Shown here piece by piece: positions 22,018 through 31,846 of a DNA stretch of 64,000 nucleotides. Source of the stretch: Burkholderia ambifaria AMMD (GTDB taxonomy: Bacteria > Pseudomonadota > Gammaproteobacteria > Burkholderiales > Burkholderiaceae); assembly GCF_000203915.1 (NCBI RefSeq), contig NC_008390.1:1922001-1986000 (forward strand), read 5' to 3'. Made by a program: the position numbers and the translations under genes. The notes below the pieces were generated by a model. It ran no database searches. It was not told the DNA's origin and saw only the letters and a program-made list of their open reading frames with translations. Each line of letters starts with the position of its first letter. Within the stretch, counting starts at the first letter, position 1.

Positions 22018-23103
22018 TTACAGAACGGCGTCCTTGCGAACGCCATTGGAGGCAAAGAACCGCTTGAGGCGCACCAGCGCTTCCTGCTGGATCTGCCGCA
22101 CGCGCTCGCGCGTGAGCCCCATCTCGTCCGCCAGCTCCTCGAGCGTGGCCGGTTCGATGTGGTTCAGGCCGAAGCGGCGCTCGATCACGTGGCGGTGCTT
22201 GTCGGACAGACGTGACAGCCACGCGCGCGTGAGCGTCTCGAGCTCGCGGTGCTGCACCTCGGCGTCGGGCGACTGGCTCTGGTCGTCGGGCAGCAGATCG
22301 AGCAGGCTGCTCGCGGGATCGAGGTCGAGCGGTGCGTCGAGCGATGCGGTGTGCTCGTTGAGCGCGAGGATGTCGGTGACTTCCTCGGCGGTCTTGCCGG
22401 TGAGATAGGCGATGTCGTCGATGCTGGCTTCGCGGCGCTCGGCCGCCTCGCCCGTCGACATCGAATTCTTTTCGAGGTGGCGCTTCGCGCGCAGCACCTG
22501 GTTCAGCTCGCGGATCACGTGCACGGGCAGGCGCACGGTGCGCGCCTGGTTCATGATCGCCCGCTCGATGCTCTGGCGGATCCACCACGTCGCATAGGTC
22601 GAGAAGCGAAAGCCGCGCGTCGGGTCGAATTTCTCGATCGCGTGCATCAGGCCGAGGTTGCCTTCCTCGATCAGGTCGAGCAGCGGCACGCCGCGGTTCA
22701 GGTAACCCTTCGCGATACTGACGACGAGGCGCAGGTTGCGCTCGATCATCACCTGCCGCGCCTCGAATTCGCCGGCCTTCGCGAGACGCGAATAGCGCTG
22801 CTCCTCCTCGACGGTCAGGAGCGGCTTCACGCTGATGCGGTTCAGGTAATGCTGGATCGTGTCGGCCGTGAGCTCGGCCTGCAGCAATGCGCGGAAATCG
22901 TCGACGTCGGGCGCTGCTTCCGCACGGCCTTCGCGCTCGCCGTCGCCGTCCGCTTCGGCGTCGCTTGCCTCGAGATCACGTTCGTTTTCCGCGACGTCGT
23001 CTTCGTCGTCCTTCGAAGCGCCAGCTCGCCCCACCGATGCTTGCGTGGCACGACTGATCTTCTCAGACTCGGCTTGCGGCTCGTGGCGCTTCGATTTCGG
23101 CAT
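22018..23103 (-). CDS. rpoS: RNA polymerase sigma factor RpoS
   Basis: 361 residues, group 2 sigma-70. An acidic N-terminal extension (about 1-70) precedes region 1.2 (TADTIQHYLNRISVKPLL), region 2 (GNLGLMHAIEKFDPTRGFRFSTYATWWIRQSIERAI), region 3 and the region 4 helix-turn-helix (LEELADEMGLTRERVRQIQQEAL). It directs the general stress and stationary-phase response. The surE-pcm-nlpD-rpoS order is the proteobacterial classic, and an rpoS promoter usually lies inside nlpD. Confidence 0.97.
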   Translation of the reverse strand: MPKSKRHEPQAESEKISRATQASVGRAGASKDDEDDVAENERDLEASDAEADGDGEREGRAEAAPDVDDFRALLQAELTADTIQHYLNRISVKPLLTVEEEQRYSRLAKAGEFEARQVMIERNLRLVVSIAKGYLNRGVPLLDLIEEGNLGLMHAIEKFDPTRGFRFSTYATWWIRQSIERAIMNQARTVRLPVHVIRELNQVLRAKRHLEKNSMSTGEAAERREASIDDIAYLTGKTAEEVTDILALNEHTASLDAPLDLDPASSLLDLLPDDQSQSPDAEVQHRELETLTRAWLSRLSDKHRHVIERRFGLNHIEPATLEELADEMGLTRERVRQIQQEALVRLKRFFASNGVRKDAVL

Positions 23104-23114
23104 GGTCGTCTCGG

Positions 23115-24002
23115 TTATTGAGGCGGCAAATACTTCAGCGGATCGACAGGTTTACCCTGCCGGCGAACCTCGAAATGCAGCATCACGCGGTCGGCATCGC
23201 TGTTACCCATCTCGGCGATCTTCTGCCCCTTCGTCACCGCGTCCCCCTCTTTTACCATCAAAGCGCGATTATGTGCATACGCCGTGAGGTAAGTTGCATC
23301 GTGTTTGATGATAATGAGGTTGCCGTAGCCACGCAGGCCATTGCCCGAGTAGACGACGCGGCCGTCGGCCGCCGCCTTCACGGGTTCACCCGACGTGCCG
23401 CCGATATTGACGCCCTTGTTCTTCGCGTCGTCGAAACCGTTCAGCAGCGGGCCGCGCACGGGCCATGCAAACGTCACGGGGCCGCTCGGCGCTGCTGCCG
23501 TATCGCTCGATGCGGCGGCGGCAGCCGGCGGCGCGACCGCGGACGACGACGCGCCTGCGGCCGGCGTCGCGGGACCACTGCTGAGCGGCGCGGTCGCGAC
23601 GGCGGTGCCGCCGATCGGCGCGGCAACCTGCGAGCCGGCAACCGCGGCGCCACCCGGCGGCGCCACGCGCAGCAGTTGGTCGACTTCGATCTGGTTCGGG
23701 TTGGTCAGGTTGTTCCACGCGGCGATGTCGCGATAGTTCTGCCCGTTCTCGAGTGCGATCCGGTACAGCGTGTCACCCGGTTTCACCCGGTAGAAGCCGG
23801 GCGGCGGCGGGCCGAGCGGCACTGCCGGCTGCGCGGCAGCGGTCGTGCCGAGCGTTCCGGAGCGGTCGACGACGGGCGCGTTGTCGAGGCGCGTCGCACA
23901 GGCGGCCAGTAGCGTGGAGAATGCAGCCACACAGATCGCGCGCTGGGCGAACGTGAGCGGTTCCCTGGTTCGGTTGTTTTGCATCGCGCGCAACATACTC
24001 AT
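23115..24002 (-). CDS. nlpD: NlpD-like LysM/M23 lipoprotein
   Basis: About 295 residues. Signal peptide with lipobox STLLAAC, a LysM domain (FYRVKPGDTLYRIALENGQN, about 75-120), an Ala/Pro/Gly linker, and a C-terminal LytM domain. The first metal-ligand motif is replaced (NKGVNIGGTSG), as in E. coli NlpD, so it probably activates amidases rather than cutting peptidoglycan. The start is ATG 24002, or TTG 24011, which would overlap the pcm stop. It ends 11 bp before rpoS. Confidence 0.92.
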   Translation of the reverse strand: MSMLRAMQNNRTREPLTFAQRAICVAAFSTLLAACATRLDNAPVVDRSGTLGTTAAAQPAVPLGPPPPGFYRVKPGDTLYRIALENGQNYRDIAAWNNLTNPNQIEVDQLLRVAPPGGAAVAGSQVAAPIGGTAVATAPLSSGPATPAAGASSSAVAPPAAAAASSDTAAAPSGPVTFAWPVRGPLLNGFDDAKNKGVNIGGTSGEPVKAAADGRVVYSGNGLRGYGNLIIIKHDATYLTAYAHNRALMVKEGDAVTKGQKIAEMGNSDADRVMLHFEVRRQGKPVDPLKYLPPQ

Positions 24003-24007
24003 CGGTT

Positions 24008-24940
24008 TCAAATCACTCCGGATTTTAAAGGGACAAAGAAAACACGATCAAGCCGGGACTCTCGCCATTGCGCGGGCGCGACGCGCTCGACCAGCGTGAG
24101 CACCTGGTGCTGCCCGCTCTGCGCGCCGACCGGCGCGACGAGCCGCCCGCCGATCGCGAGCTGCTCGAGCAGCGCCTGCGGCACGTCGAGCCCCGCCGCC
24201 GCGATCACGATCGCGTCGAACGGCGCGGCGGACGGCAGGCCGACACGCCCGTCGCCATAATGCAAACGGATGTTCGGCACGCGCAGCGGCCGCAGGTTCA
24301 GCTTCGCGCGCTCGTAGAGCGGCTTGATGCGTTCAATCGAATACACGTCGCGCGCTACGTGACTCAGCACCGCGGCCTGGTAGCCGCAACCGGTGCCGAT
24401 CTCGAGCACGCGCTCGAGTGTGCGGCCGGCCATCGCGAGCTCGATCATGCGCGCGACGACCGACGGCTTTGAGATCGTTTGCTGGTGGCCGATCGGCAAC
24501 GCGGCATCCTCGTAGGCCTGCGTCGCGAGCCCCGGATCCACGAACATGTGGCGCGGCACCGCGGCCATCGCATCCAGCACGCGCGCGTCGGTCACGCCGT
24601 TCGCGCGCAGGCGTTCGACCATGCGCTCGCGCACACGTTCCGAGGTCAGCGCGAACGCGCCGGCCGGCGCGATCGTCGGCGCGGCCGGCTTCGGCATCGC
24701 GGGCTTCAGCACGGTCGGCTTCGGTGCGGTCGCAGGCTTCGCGGCGGCCGTGCCGGGCAGCGCGCGAGCGGCGCCCGTCTTCGCCACCGGCTTGAGCACG
24801 GCGGCGGGCTTGTCGGCGGCCTTCGGCACCGCGCTCGCCGCATGGCGTTCGCCGGACCCGGACCGGACTTCCGATTTGCGTGGCGCTCGCTTGAGATCTT
24901 CGAGCGCGAGCGGGAACCGCTTCGCGCGCTCGCCGCTCAT
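24008..24940 (-). CDS. pcm: Protein-L-isoaspartate O-methyltransferase
   Basis: 310 residues; typical Pcm is about 210. The catalytic domain fills the C-terminal two thirds: [24 protein letters not shown], the SAM motif [16 protein letters not shown], and [22 protein letters not shown]. It repairs isoaspartyl damage. The first ~90 residues are a Lys/Ala/Pro-rich tail with repeated KPA/PKP units and no predicted fold. The ATG overlaps the surE stop (ATGA), so translation is coupled. Confidence 0.94.
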   Translation of the reverse strand: MSGERAKRFPLALEDLKRAPRKSEVRSGSGERHAASAVPKAADKPAAVLKPVAKTGAARALPGTAAAKPATAPKPTVLKPAMPKPAAPTIAPAGAFALTSERVRERMVERLRANGVTDARVLDAMAAVPRHMFVDPGLATQAYEDAALPIGHQQTISKPSVVARMIELAMAGRTLERVLEIGTGCGYQAAVLSHVARDVYSIERIKPLYERAKLNLRPLRVPNIRLHYGDGRVGLPSAAPFDAIVIAAAGLDVPQALLEQLAIGGRLVAPVGAQSGQHQVLTLVERVAPAQWRESRLDRVFFVPLKSGVI

Positions 24941-25698
24941 GAAGCCCGCCCGCCTGCACGCGCCCATTCGCGCGTTGCAGGCAGCATTTGCGTATGCGTG
25001 AGATCGAGCTGCAGCGGCGTGATCGACACGAAACCGTTTGCGACGGCGTGGAAATCGGTACCTTCGCTCGCGTCCAGCGCGGCACCCGCTGCACCGATCC
25101 AGTAGACCGGCTCGCCGCGCGGGTCGGTCTGGCGAATCACCGGCTGCGACGGGTGGCGCTTGCCGAGGCGCGTGACCTTCCAGCCCCTCAGCTCGTCGTA
25201 CGGCAGATTCGGAATATTGACGTTCAGCAACGGCTGACCGGGCAGCGGATGCGCGAGGTAATGCTCGACGATTTCCGCGGCGACGCGCGCGGCGTCGGCC
25301 AGATGCGCCCAGCCCTTGTCGGCCAGCGAGAACGCGATGGCCGGCACGCCGAACATGATGCCTTCGGTGGCGGCCGCAACTGTCCCTGAATAGAGGGTGT
25401 CTTCGCCCATGTTCTGGCCGTTGTTGATCCCCGACACGACGAGGTCCGGACGCTCGTCGGCCATCCCCGTCAACGCGACGTGCACCGAGTCGGTCGGCGT
25501 GCCGTTCACGTAGAAGAAACCCGTATTCGTCGCGCGCTGCACCGACAGCGGCCGCGACAGCGTGAGGGAATTCGACGCGCCGCTGCAGTTCTGCTCGGGT
25601 GCGATCACGGTGAGGTCGGCCAACGGCCGCAGCGCGTCGCTGAGCGCGGCGAGACCGGGGGCGAGATAGCCGTCGTCGTTGCTGAGTAGGATTCGCAT
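24937..25698 (-). CDS. surE: 5'/3'-nucleotidase SurE
   Basis: 253 residues. The metal-binding N-terminus [24 protein letters not shown], and [29 protein letters not shown] are all present. SurE dephosphorylates nucleoside monophosphates and short polyphosphates and is a stationary-phase survival protein. It opens the surE-pcm-nlpD-rpoS cluster. Confidence 0.96.
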   Translation of the reverse strand: MRILLSNDDGYLAPGLAALSDALRPLADLTVIAPEQNCSGASNSLTLSRPLSVQRATNTGFFYVNGTPTDSVHVALTGMADERPDLVVSGINNGQNMGEDTLYSGTVAAATEGIMFGVPAIAFSLADKGWAHLADAARVAAEIVEHYLAHPLPGQPLLNVNIPNLPYDELRGWKVTRLGKRHPSQPVIRQTDPRGEPVYWIGAAGAALDASEGTDFHAVANGFVSITPLQLDLTHTQMLPATREWARAGGRAS

Positions 25699-25909
25699 CC
25701 GGCGATTGTAACCGAGGAAAGATGGCGCGAGAGCGACAGTCCGGCGGCGTCTGACGGGCCCGCGCGCAGCTCGCGCATGCGGTGCGCCGCCGCACTGCGC
25801 GGCGGCGTTCCACCCACTCGGGAAAACACTCGGCTGCCCGCAGTCATCGACCCGGAAGGAAGTCCCGTCCGGGAAACCCCGCGCGCTTCGCCGGCGCTGG
25901 GGACGACGC
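25699..25909. other. Intergenic stretch with two inverted repeats, no gene recognised
   Basis: 211 bp between surE and the CoA-transferase gene. One dyad has 8-bp arms CGCCGCCG/CGGCGGCG near 25785-25808; another has CCCGGA/TCCGGG at 25851-25873. Neither has a T-run on either strand. I compared it by eye with RNase P, 6S and tmRNA and saw no match. It may hold the surE promoter and the end of the upstream transcript. Confidence 0.35.
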
Positions 25910-27115
25910 TCAGATCGCGCCGGCCTCGCGCAGCGCGGCGATCGCCTGCGCGTCGTAGCCGAGGCCGCGCAGCACCTCTTCCGTGTGCTCGCCGAGTTCG
26001 GGCCCGAGCCAGCGCGTTTCGCCCGGCGTGCCGGACAGCTTCGGCGTGACGTTCGGCAGCGGAATGTCGGTGCCGTCGGCGAGCTTGAAACGCTGGATCA
26101 TCTGTCGCGCGACGAACTGGGGATCGGTGAACATGTCGGCGGCGCTGTAGATGCGCCCGGCCGGCACGTCGGCCGCGTTGAGCACGGCCAGCGCGTCGTC
26201 GATCGTGCGCGGCGCGAGCCACGCGGCGATCGCGTCGTCGATTTCCTGCGTGCGCGGCACGCGTCCGTCGTTGCGTGCGAGTGCGGGATCGTCCGCGAGG
26301 TCGTCGCGCTCGATCGCCTTCATCAGCCGCTTGAAGATCGGGTCGCTGTTGCCGCCGATCACGATGCTGCCGTCGCGACACGCGTAGGTGTTCGACGGCA
26401 CGATGCCCGGCAGCGACGCGCCGGTGCGCTCGCGCACCATCCCGTACACGCCGTATTCGGGCACCACGCTTTCCATCATGTTGAATACCGCTTCATACAG
26501 CGCAACGTCGACCACCTGCCCCGCGCCGCCATTCACGTTGCGGTGGTGGAGCGCCATCAGCGCGCCGATCACGCCGTGCAGCGCGGCGATCGAGTCGCCG
26601 ATCGAGATGCCGATGCGCGGCGGCGGCAACTCCGGATAGCCGGTGATGTGACGCAATCCGCCCATCGATTCGGCGATCGCGCCGAAGCCGGGCCGGTCGC
26701 GGTACGGGCCCGTCTGCCCGTAGCCGGACAGGCGCACCATCACGAGACCGGGGTTGTCGGCCGACAGGATGTCGTAGCCGAGGCCGAGCTTCTCGAGCAG
26801 GCCCGGGCGAAAGTTTTCGACCACGATGTCGGCCTCGCGCGCGAGCTGCCGCGCGATCGCCTTGCCGGCATCGGATTTCAGGTTGAGGGTGACCGATTTC
26901 TTGTTGCGCGCCTGGACCGACCACCACAGCGACGTGCCGCCCTGCTCCGGATGCAGCTTGCGCCACTTGCGCAGCGGGTCGCCGCCGTTCGGATCCTCGA
27001 TCTTGATCACTTCCGCGCCGAATTCGGCCAAGAGGCGCGACGCGAACGGCCCCGCGATCAGCGTCCCGAATTCGAGCACTTTGACGCCCGCGAGCGGGCC
27101 CTGACTGGTGCTCAT
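25910..27115 (-). CDS. CaiB/BaiF family CoA-transferase
   Basis: 401 residues, class III CoA-transferase. Landmarks are [31 protein letters not shown], the [11 protein letters not shown] strand, [20 protein letters not shown], and [16 protein letters not shown]. These enzymes move CoA between organic acids through an aspartyl-CoA intermediate. The acid cannot be inferred, and no acyl-CoA dehydrogenase or racemase lies next to it. ATG at 27115 ([16 protein letters not shown]) is preferred to one five codons upstream. Confidence 0.9.
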   Translation of the reverse strand: MSTSQGPLAGVKVLEFGTLIAGPFASRLLAEFGAEVIKIEDPNGGDPLRKWRKLHPEQGGTSLWWSVQARNKKSVTLNLKSDAGKAIARQLAREADIVVENFRPGLLEKLGLGYDILSADNPGLVMVRLSGYGQTGPYRDRPGFGAIAESMGGLRHITGYPELPPPRIGISIGDSIAALHGVIGALMALHHRNVNGGAGQVVDVALYEAVFNMMESVVPEYGVYGMVRERTGASLPGIVPSNTYACRDGSIVIGGNSDPIFKRLMKAIERDDLADDPALARNDGRVPRTQEIDDAIAAWLAPRTIDDALAVLNAADVPAGRIYSAADMFTDPQFVARQMIQRFKLADGTDIPLPNVTPKLSGTPGETRWLGPELGEHTEEVLRGLGYDAQAIAALREAGAI

Positions 27116-27163
27116 GTGTCTCCCTGACATGAGGAACGGCGCCGCTCGCCGGCGGCGCCCGGC

Positions 27164-27760
27164 TTACATCGTGCGGCGGTCGAGCATCGCGCGGGCGATG
27201 GTGCCCGCGTCGACGTATTCGAGCTCGCCGCCGACCGGCACGCCGCGCGCGAGGCGCGTGACCGCGAGCCCGCGCGCCTTCAGCGTCTGGCCGAGGTAGT
27301 GCGCGGTGGCTTCGCCCTCGTTCGTGAAGTTGGTCGCGAGCACGACCTCCTTGACGACGCCGTCGGACGCGCGCCGCACGAGGCGGTCGAAATGGATTTC
27401 CTTCGGGCCGATCCCGTCGAGCGGGCTCAGCCGCCCCATCAGCACGAAATACAGCCCGCGGTACGTCATCGTCTGCTCGAGCATGATCTGGTCGGCCGGC
27501 GTCTCAACGACGCACAGCAGCGTCGGATCACGCTCGTCGTCGCTGCACACCTCGCAGATCTGCGCTTCCGTGAACGTGTTGCACTTCTCGCAGTGCTGCA
27601 GGTGCTCGGTCGCGAACAGCAGCGACCGGCCGAGCCGCTCCGCGCCCTCCCGATCGTGCTGCATCAGGTGGTACGCCATGCGCTGCGCGGATTTCGGCCC
27701 GACGCCGGGCAGGACACGCAGCGCCTCGACGAGCGCGGACAGGGCGGACGGCTGTTTCAT
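27164..27760 (-). CDS. recR: Recombination mediator RecR
   Basis: 198 residues. A helix-hairpin-helix ([21 protein letters not shown]) is followed by a Cys4 zinc finger (CEKCNTF and CEVC) and a Toprim domain ([17 protein letters not shown]). With RecF/RecO it loads RecA on gapped DNA. It forms the common dnaX-ybaB-recR cluster; ybaB ends 40 bp upstream. Confidence 0.97.
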   Translation of the reverse strand: MKQPSALSALVEALRVLPGVGPKSAQRMAYHLMQHDREGAERLGRSLLFATEHLQHCEKCNTFTEAQICEVCSDDERDPTLLCVVETPADQIMLEQTMTYRGLYFVLMGRLSPLDGIGPKEIHFDRLVRRASDGVVKEVVLATNFTNEGEATAHYLGQTLKARGLAVTRLARGVPVGGELEYVDAGTIARAMLDRRTM

Positions 27761-27800
27761 ACGGCGGCTGGAGGCTGAACGGGCTGAACGGACGCTGCGC

Positions 27801-28127
27801 TCAGAACGGCAGCTTGAAGCCCGGGGGCAGCGGCAGGCCCGACGTCATGCCGCTCATCTTCTCCTGCGACGTCGCTTCGGCCTTGCGGACGGCATCGTTG
27901 AACGCGGCCGCGACCAGATCCTCGAGCATGTCCTTGTCGTCCGCGAGCAGGCTCGGGTCGATCGCCACGCGACGCACTTCGTTGCGGCACGTCATCGTCA
28001 CCTTGACGAGGCCGGCGCCCGACTGCCCTTCGACTTCGATCTGCGCAAGCTGCTCCTGCATCTTCTTCATGTTTTCCTGCATTTGCTGCGCTTGCTTCAT
28101 CAGTCCGGCGAGGTTGCCTTTCAACAT
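27801..28127 (-). CDS. YbaB/EbfC family nucleoid-associated protein
   Basis: 108 residues. It begins [24 protein letters not shown] and ends in the Met/Pro/Gly-rich [18 protein letters not shown], both typical of the family. It forms DNA-binding dimers. AAGGAG lies 6 bp before the ATG at 28127. The 94-bp gap to dnaX is short enough for co-transcription. Confidence 0.95.
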   Translation of the reverse strand: MLKGNLAGLMKQAQQMQENMKKMQEQLAQIEVEGQSGAGLVKVTMTCRNEVRRVAIDPSLLADDKDMLEDLVAAAFNDAVRKAEATSQEKMSGMTSGLPLPPGFKLPF

Positions 28128-28221
28128 GGGAATACTCCTTCTTGATCGTGTGAAAACCGGCACGCGGCGCATGCCGGTCAATGTGTGCGGGCGTGATTGT
28201 GCCTGTCGCGGTGCGATTCGT

Positions 28222-30696
28222 TCAATGCAACGTGGGCGGCGCGCCGTCCGGCGCCGAATCGGCGAGCGGCCGCACCGAGCCTTCGACGATACGCGCGCCG
28301 AAATCACGGACGAGCTGCTGGACGAACGGATCGCCGTGGATCTCCTGCTCGGCCTCGCGCTGGCGGGCCGCACGCGCGGCCGCATCGAGCGCCGCCGCGG
28401 TGCGCCGCGCGGGCCCGACCTCGACCGCGACCTCGACCGGCTTGCCGAGCGCGTCGGCCAGCGCAGCCTTCAGCTTCGCGACCTGGGCGGCGTCCGCATA
28501 CTGCGGCACCGGCACGGACAGTTTCAACGTCGTCGCGTCGACGGCCGTCAGCTCGCTGTTGAACGCAAGCTGATACGCGACGCCCTTCAGCGGCAACCGT
28601 GCGGCCAGCGCCGGCCATTCGCCGTCGAAGCCGATCGGATCGAGCGCGATCGCGGGCGGCAGCGGGCGCGTGTCGACCGGTGCGGACGGACGGGCCTCCG
28701 CCGGCTTCGGCGCAATGCGCACGTCGTCGGGGCCGCTGTCGAATACCGGGACGAAGCCGTCGTCGGCCCCACCGCCGAACATCTCGTCGGCGCTGAGCGG
28801 CACGTATTCGTCCGGCGGGATGTCTTCCCACGGCGGCGGCGCCTGACGCGTGTCGGCAGCCTGCGGCGCGCGAGCTGCCGCACGCGGCGTCGGCACCTGC
28901 ACGGCGGGACGCGACGGCGCCGGTTTGTCGGCGGCCGGCTGGGCCGCGGCCGATTTCGGCGCGGCGTCCGCTCGCGAGCGGTCGGACGACACGCGCATGC
29001 CGGCATTGCGCAGCACGTCGAGTGCGGCGGCTGCGCCACCGCGGGCCGACGGGCGCGCTGCAGGTGCTGCAGGCGCGGCCGGCGTGGCACGCGGCGCCGG
29101 TTCGGCAGGCGCTGCAGGTTCGTCGATGCGCTTGGCGACAGCAGGCGCCGCAGGTTCGTCGACGCGCTTGGCGACAGCAGGCGCCGCAGGTTCGTCGACA
29201 CGCTTGGCGGCGGCAGACGGTTCAGGTTCGTTGCGCACGGCCGGCGGCGCGTCGCTCGCTGGTGCCACCTGAGGTGCCGGGTTCGCTTGCGGCTGCGGTG
29301 CGGCCGGCGCTTCGGCCGAAGCCGCAGCCGGCGTCGCGACAGGCTTCACGGCCGACGAAGTCACTGCATCGCCGGACTGGACCGGCGACGGCCGCGCGGC
29401 GGGCGCGACTGGAGCGGCAGCCTGCGGGCGTACGGCCTCCGCGGCGGCGGCCGGTGCGGCTACCGCTGGCGCCTTGGGTGCCGGTGCCGCTACGGGTACC
29501 GCAGCCGACTTGGGCGCCGCAGCCGACACAGCGGCAGCGGTCGCACGCGGCGCGGGCGCGGGGACGGCACGCGGCACGGCCGGCTGGCCACCCGGCGCAC
29601 TGCCGGCGCCGACGGCCGGCTCGAACGCGAGCATCCGCAGCAGCGTCATCGTGAAGCCGGCGTATTCGTCCGGCGCGAGGCCGAGCTCCGCGCGTCCGAC
29701 CGTCGCGATCTGATAGAACAACTGAACCTGCTCGGGGCTCAGCGCGTCCGCGAAGCGGCGCAGGTCGGCCGCTTCCGGCCATTCGTCGAGCACCGAGCCC
29801 GGCGCGAACTGCGCCCATGCGATCCGGTGCAGCAAGCTCGCGAGATCCTGCAGCGCGGTGGAAAACGACAGGCTGCGCAGCGACATCTCGTCGGCGATCG
29901 TGAGGATCTCCGGGCCGTTGCCGGCCGCGAGCGCATCGAGCAAGCGCACCATGTAGGTCTGGTCGAGCGCGCCGAGCATGCCGGACACCGCCGCTTCGGT
30001 CACTTCGTTCGCCGAATAGGCGATCGCCTGGTCGGTCAGCGACAGCGCATCGCGCATGCTGCCCTGCGCGGCGCGCGCGAGCAGACGCAGCGCCTGCAGC
30101 TCGAACGAAATCTGCTCTTCGCCGAGAATCCGCTCGAGATGCGACACGATGTGCCCGGCCGGCATCTGCTTCAGGTTGAACTGCAGGCAGCGCGACAGCA
30201 CGGTGACGGGAATCTTCTGCGGGTCGGTCGTCGCGAGGATGAACTTGACGTGCGGCGGCGGCTCCTCGAGCGTCTTCAGCATTGCGTTGAACGCGTGGTT
30301 CGTCAGCATGTGCACTTCGTCGATCATGTAGACCTTGAAGCGCGCATCGACGGGCGCGTACACCGCGCGCTCGAGCAGCGCGGCCATCTCGTCGACGCCG
30401 CGGTTGCTCGCCGCGTCCATCTCGACGTAGTCGACGAAGCGGCCTTCGTCGATCTCGCGGCATGCGCGGCACACGCCGCACGGCTGCGACGTGACGCCGG
30501 TTTCACAGTTGAGCGCCTTCGCGAAAATCCGCGACAGCGTCGTCTTGCCGACGCCGCGGGTTCCGGTAAACAGATAGGCGTGATGGAGACGCCCGCCGTC
30601 GAGCGCGTGCGTGAGCGCCCTGACGACGTGCTCCTGGCCGACGAGCGAAGCGAAATCCTTCGGACGCCACTTGCGTGCGAGAACTTGATAGGTCAT
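28222..30696 (-). CDS. dnaX: DNA polymerase III tau (and gamma) subunit
   Basis: 824 residues. The AAA+ clamp-loader ATPase has Walker [21 protein letters not shown], a Zn finger ([10 protein letters not shown]) and [14 protein letters not shown] motifs in the first 220 residues. After domain III (about 370) comes a ~280-residue Pro/Ala-rich linker with a 12-residue tandem repeat, then the C-terminal domain that contacts Pol III alpha. No A/T-run suitable for programmed -1 frameshifting is seen, so gamma may not be made. It starts the dnaX-ybaB-recR cluster. Confidence 0.96.
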   Translation of the reverse strand: MTYQVLARKWRPKDFASLVGQEHVVRALTHALDGGRLHHAYLFTGTRGVGKTTLSRIFAKALNCETGVTSQPCGVCRACREIDEGRFVDYVEMDAASNRGVDEMAALLERAVYAPVDARFKVYMIDEVHMLTNHAFNAMLKTLEEPPPHVKFILATTDPQKIPVTVLSRCLQFNLKQMPAGHIVSHLERILGEEQISFELQALRLLARAAQGSMRDALSLTDQAIAYSANEVTEAAVSGMLGALDQTYMVRLLDALAAGNGPEILTIADEMSLRSLSFSTALQDLASLLHRIAWAQFAPGSVLDEWPEAADLRRFADALSPEQVQLFYQIATVGRAELGLAPDEYAGFTMTLLRMLAFEPAVGAGSAPGGQPAVPRAVPAPAPRATAAAVSAAAPKSAAVPVAAPAPKAPAVAAPAAAAEAVRPQAAAPVAPAARPSPVQSGDAVTSSAVKPVATPAAASAEAPAAPQPQANPAPQVAPASDAPPAVRNEPEPSAAAKRVDEPAAPAVAKRVDEPAAPAVAKRIDEPAAPAEPAPRATPAAPAAPAARPSARGGAAAALDVLRNAGMRVSSDRSRADAAPKSAAAQPAADKPAPSRPAVQVPTPRAAARAPQAADTRQAPPPWEDIPPDEYVPLSADEMFGGGADDGFVPVFDSGPDDVRIAPKPAEARPSAPVDTRPLPPAIALDPIGFDGEWPALAARLPLKGVAYQLAFNSELTAVDATTLKLSVPVPQYADAAQVAKLKAALADALGKPVEVAVEVGPARRTAAALDAAARAARQREAEQEIHGDPFVQQLVRDFGARIVEGSVRPLADSAPDGAPPTLH
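29119..29226 (-). repeat. 36-bp tandem repeat inside dnaX
   Basis: Three in-frame copies (29119-29154, 29155-29190, 29191-29226). The first two differ at one or two bases; the third diverges near its end. They encode [16 protein letters not shown] units in the tau linker. Repeats of this size in coding DNA often vary in copy number between strains. Confidence 0.85.
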
Positions 30697-30791
30697 CGGG
30701 AAATTGTATCAGTAACGCTGCGTCGCGCCGACACGCGAAACGGTGCGGAGAACGGGCAACGCGCAGGAAAAACGGAGAATGACGCAGAAAT

Positions 30792-30815
30792 AAAAAACGC
30801 CCAACGAACGGGGCG
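30792..30815 (-). terminator. Terminator of the 4.5S RNA gene
   Basis: On the minus strand GCCC and GGGC arms around CGTTCGTT are followed by GTTTTTTA. It lies about 10 bp after the RNA's 3' end and before the dnaX promoter region (30697-30791). Confidence 0.8.
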
Positions 30816-30824
30816 AGAGGAGAG

Positions 30825-30924
30825 GTGACGAGCCCAACCCTCGGCACTGGCAGAAAACGATTGTGGCTGCTTCGTTCCCGACCTGACCAGGTTCACCGCC
30901 CCACCATGCGAGGAGGCCCGTCAC
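30825..30924 (-). ncRNA. ffs: 4.5S RNA (signal recognition particle RNA, small type)
   Basis: About 100 nt. On the minus strand the apical motif GGTCAGGTCGGGAACGAAGC, the Ffh-binding region with tetraloop and asymmetric loop, closely matches E. coli 4.5S RNA. The ends pair: GTGACGGGCC with GGGCTCGTCAC. It forms the SRP with Ffh, which targets inner-membrane proteins. Location directly before dnaX is common in beta-proteobacteria. The ends are set from the pairing and are good to a few bases. Confidence 0.92.
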
Positions 30925-30929
30925 GGCAT

Positions 30930-30935
30930 ATTCTA
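30930..30935 (-). promoter_or_regulatory. Probable -10 box of the 4.5S RNA gene
   Basis: TAGAAT on the minus strand, placed 6 bp before the predicted 5' end at 30924. The -35 region is weak (CGCATT at 17 bp). From here to trxA (30936-31324) no coding region or RNA is recognised. Confidence 0.5.
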
Positions 30936-31324
30936 TCACCGCTTCCGGTCGAATGCGACCGTTTGTTCGCAACAATGCGAGGGATCGAGCAAACCGGCGC
31001 GCGCATGGGCGCATGAAGCCGGGGCGCGACGCACCAAATAACCGCGGCTCTTGTATTTTGCATGCGGGCCTCCACCTTCGGAACACAACGGTCGAACGGC
31101 GCGTCGTACCCCTACTCGCGTAGCGGCTACTATCGCCGCCCGCAGCAGATAGCAATTTAGGCTAATATGACGCCCGAACGACCCGCGAGCCGCGCCATGC
31201 AGCGCCTGCGCCCTTCCTTCCGGAGAGCGGAGTGACCTGCCGCAGCGGCCGGCAGCCGTCAGGCCGCCGGAGCGCCGCAACGCGCCAAGCAGGCAGTCCC
31301 CGAACCGTAAGAGGTATTGACCCA

Positions 31325-31651
31325 ATGAGCGAACAGATCAAACACATCAGCGACGCATCGTTCGAACAGGACGTCGTCAAATCCGACAAGCCCGTGCTCG
31401 TCGACTTCTGGGCCGAATGGTGCGGCCCGTGCAAGATGATCGCCCCGATCCTCGACGAAGTCGCGAAGGACTACGGCGACAAGCTGCAGATCGCGAAGAT
31501 CAACGTCGACGACAACCAGGCGACGCCCGCGAAGTTCGGCGTGCGCGGCATTCCGACGCTGATCCTGTTCAAGAACGGCGCGGCCGCCGCGCAGAAGGTC
31601 GGCGCGCTGTCGAAGTCGCAGCTCACCGCATTCCTGGACAGCCACCTGTAA
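31325..31651 (+). CDS. trxA: Thioredoxin 1
   Basis: 108 residues, standard TrxA length, with the active site W32-C33-G34-P35-C36 and the cis-Pro in GIPTL. It is a cytosolic disulfide reductase. The ATG at 31325 ([13 protein letters not shown]) is chosen over a longer open frame that begins in non-coding sequence. GAGGT lies 9 bp upstream. It precedes rho, as in E. coli. Confidence 0.97.
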   Translation: MSEQIKHISDASFEQDVVKSDKPVLVDFWAEWCGPCKMIAPILDEVAKDYGDKLQIAKINVDDNQATPAKFGVRGIPTLILFKNGAAAAQKVGALSKSQLTAFLDSHL

Positions 31652-31666
31652 TACGGGCCGTTCCTC

Positions 31667-31694
31667 GGACGTGTTGTCAACCGACAACACGTCC
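31667..31694 (+). repeat. Perfect 12-bp inverted repeat between trxA and rho
   Basis: GGACGTGTTGTC and GACAACACGTCC with an AACC loop, 15 bp after the trxA stop. There is no T-run. It could stabilise the trxA mRNA 3' end, act in rho autoregulation, or bind a protein as DNA. A -10-like TAGAAT follows at 31741-31746, a candidate rho promoter. Confidence 0.65.
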
Positions 31695-31846
31695 GCCGCC
31701 AAGCCGCCGATCGGCCGCTCAGGCACGAATCAGCATATGCTAGAATCAAAAAACGTCTACAAGACGCATTAAGTCTCAGAGCGCCTCAGCTCGCCCCTCC
31801 TCCCTTATTTCTTTTCGTCGCTTCTCCTCCCTGGCGGGTTCTCCGT

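Noticed and set aside
25699..25909. Possible RNase P, 6S or tmRNA gene
   Set aside because: The conserved core sequences of these RNAs are not present; only generic inverted repeats were found.
29119..29226. CRISPR-like repeat array
   Set aside because: The copies are directly adjacent without spacers and are in frame within dnaX.
27814..30828. Open frame of over 1000 codons on the plus strand
   Set aside because: It is the antisense shadow of dnaX and ybaB in G+C-rich DNA. Its Arg/Gly-rich translation matches nothing.
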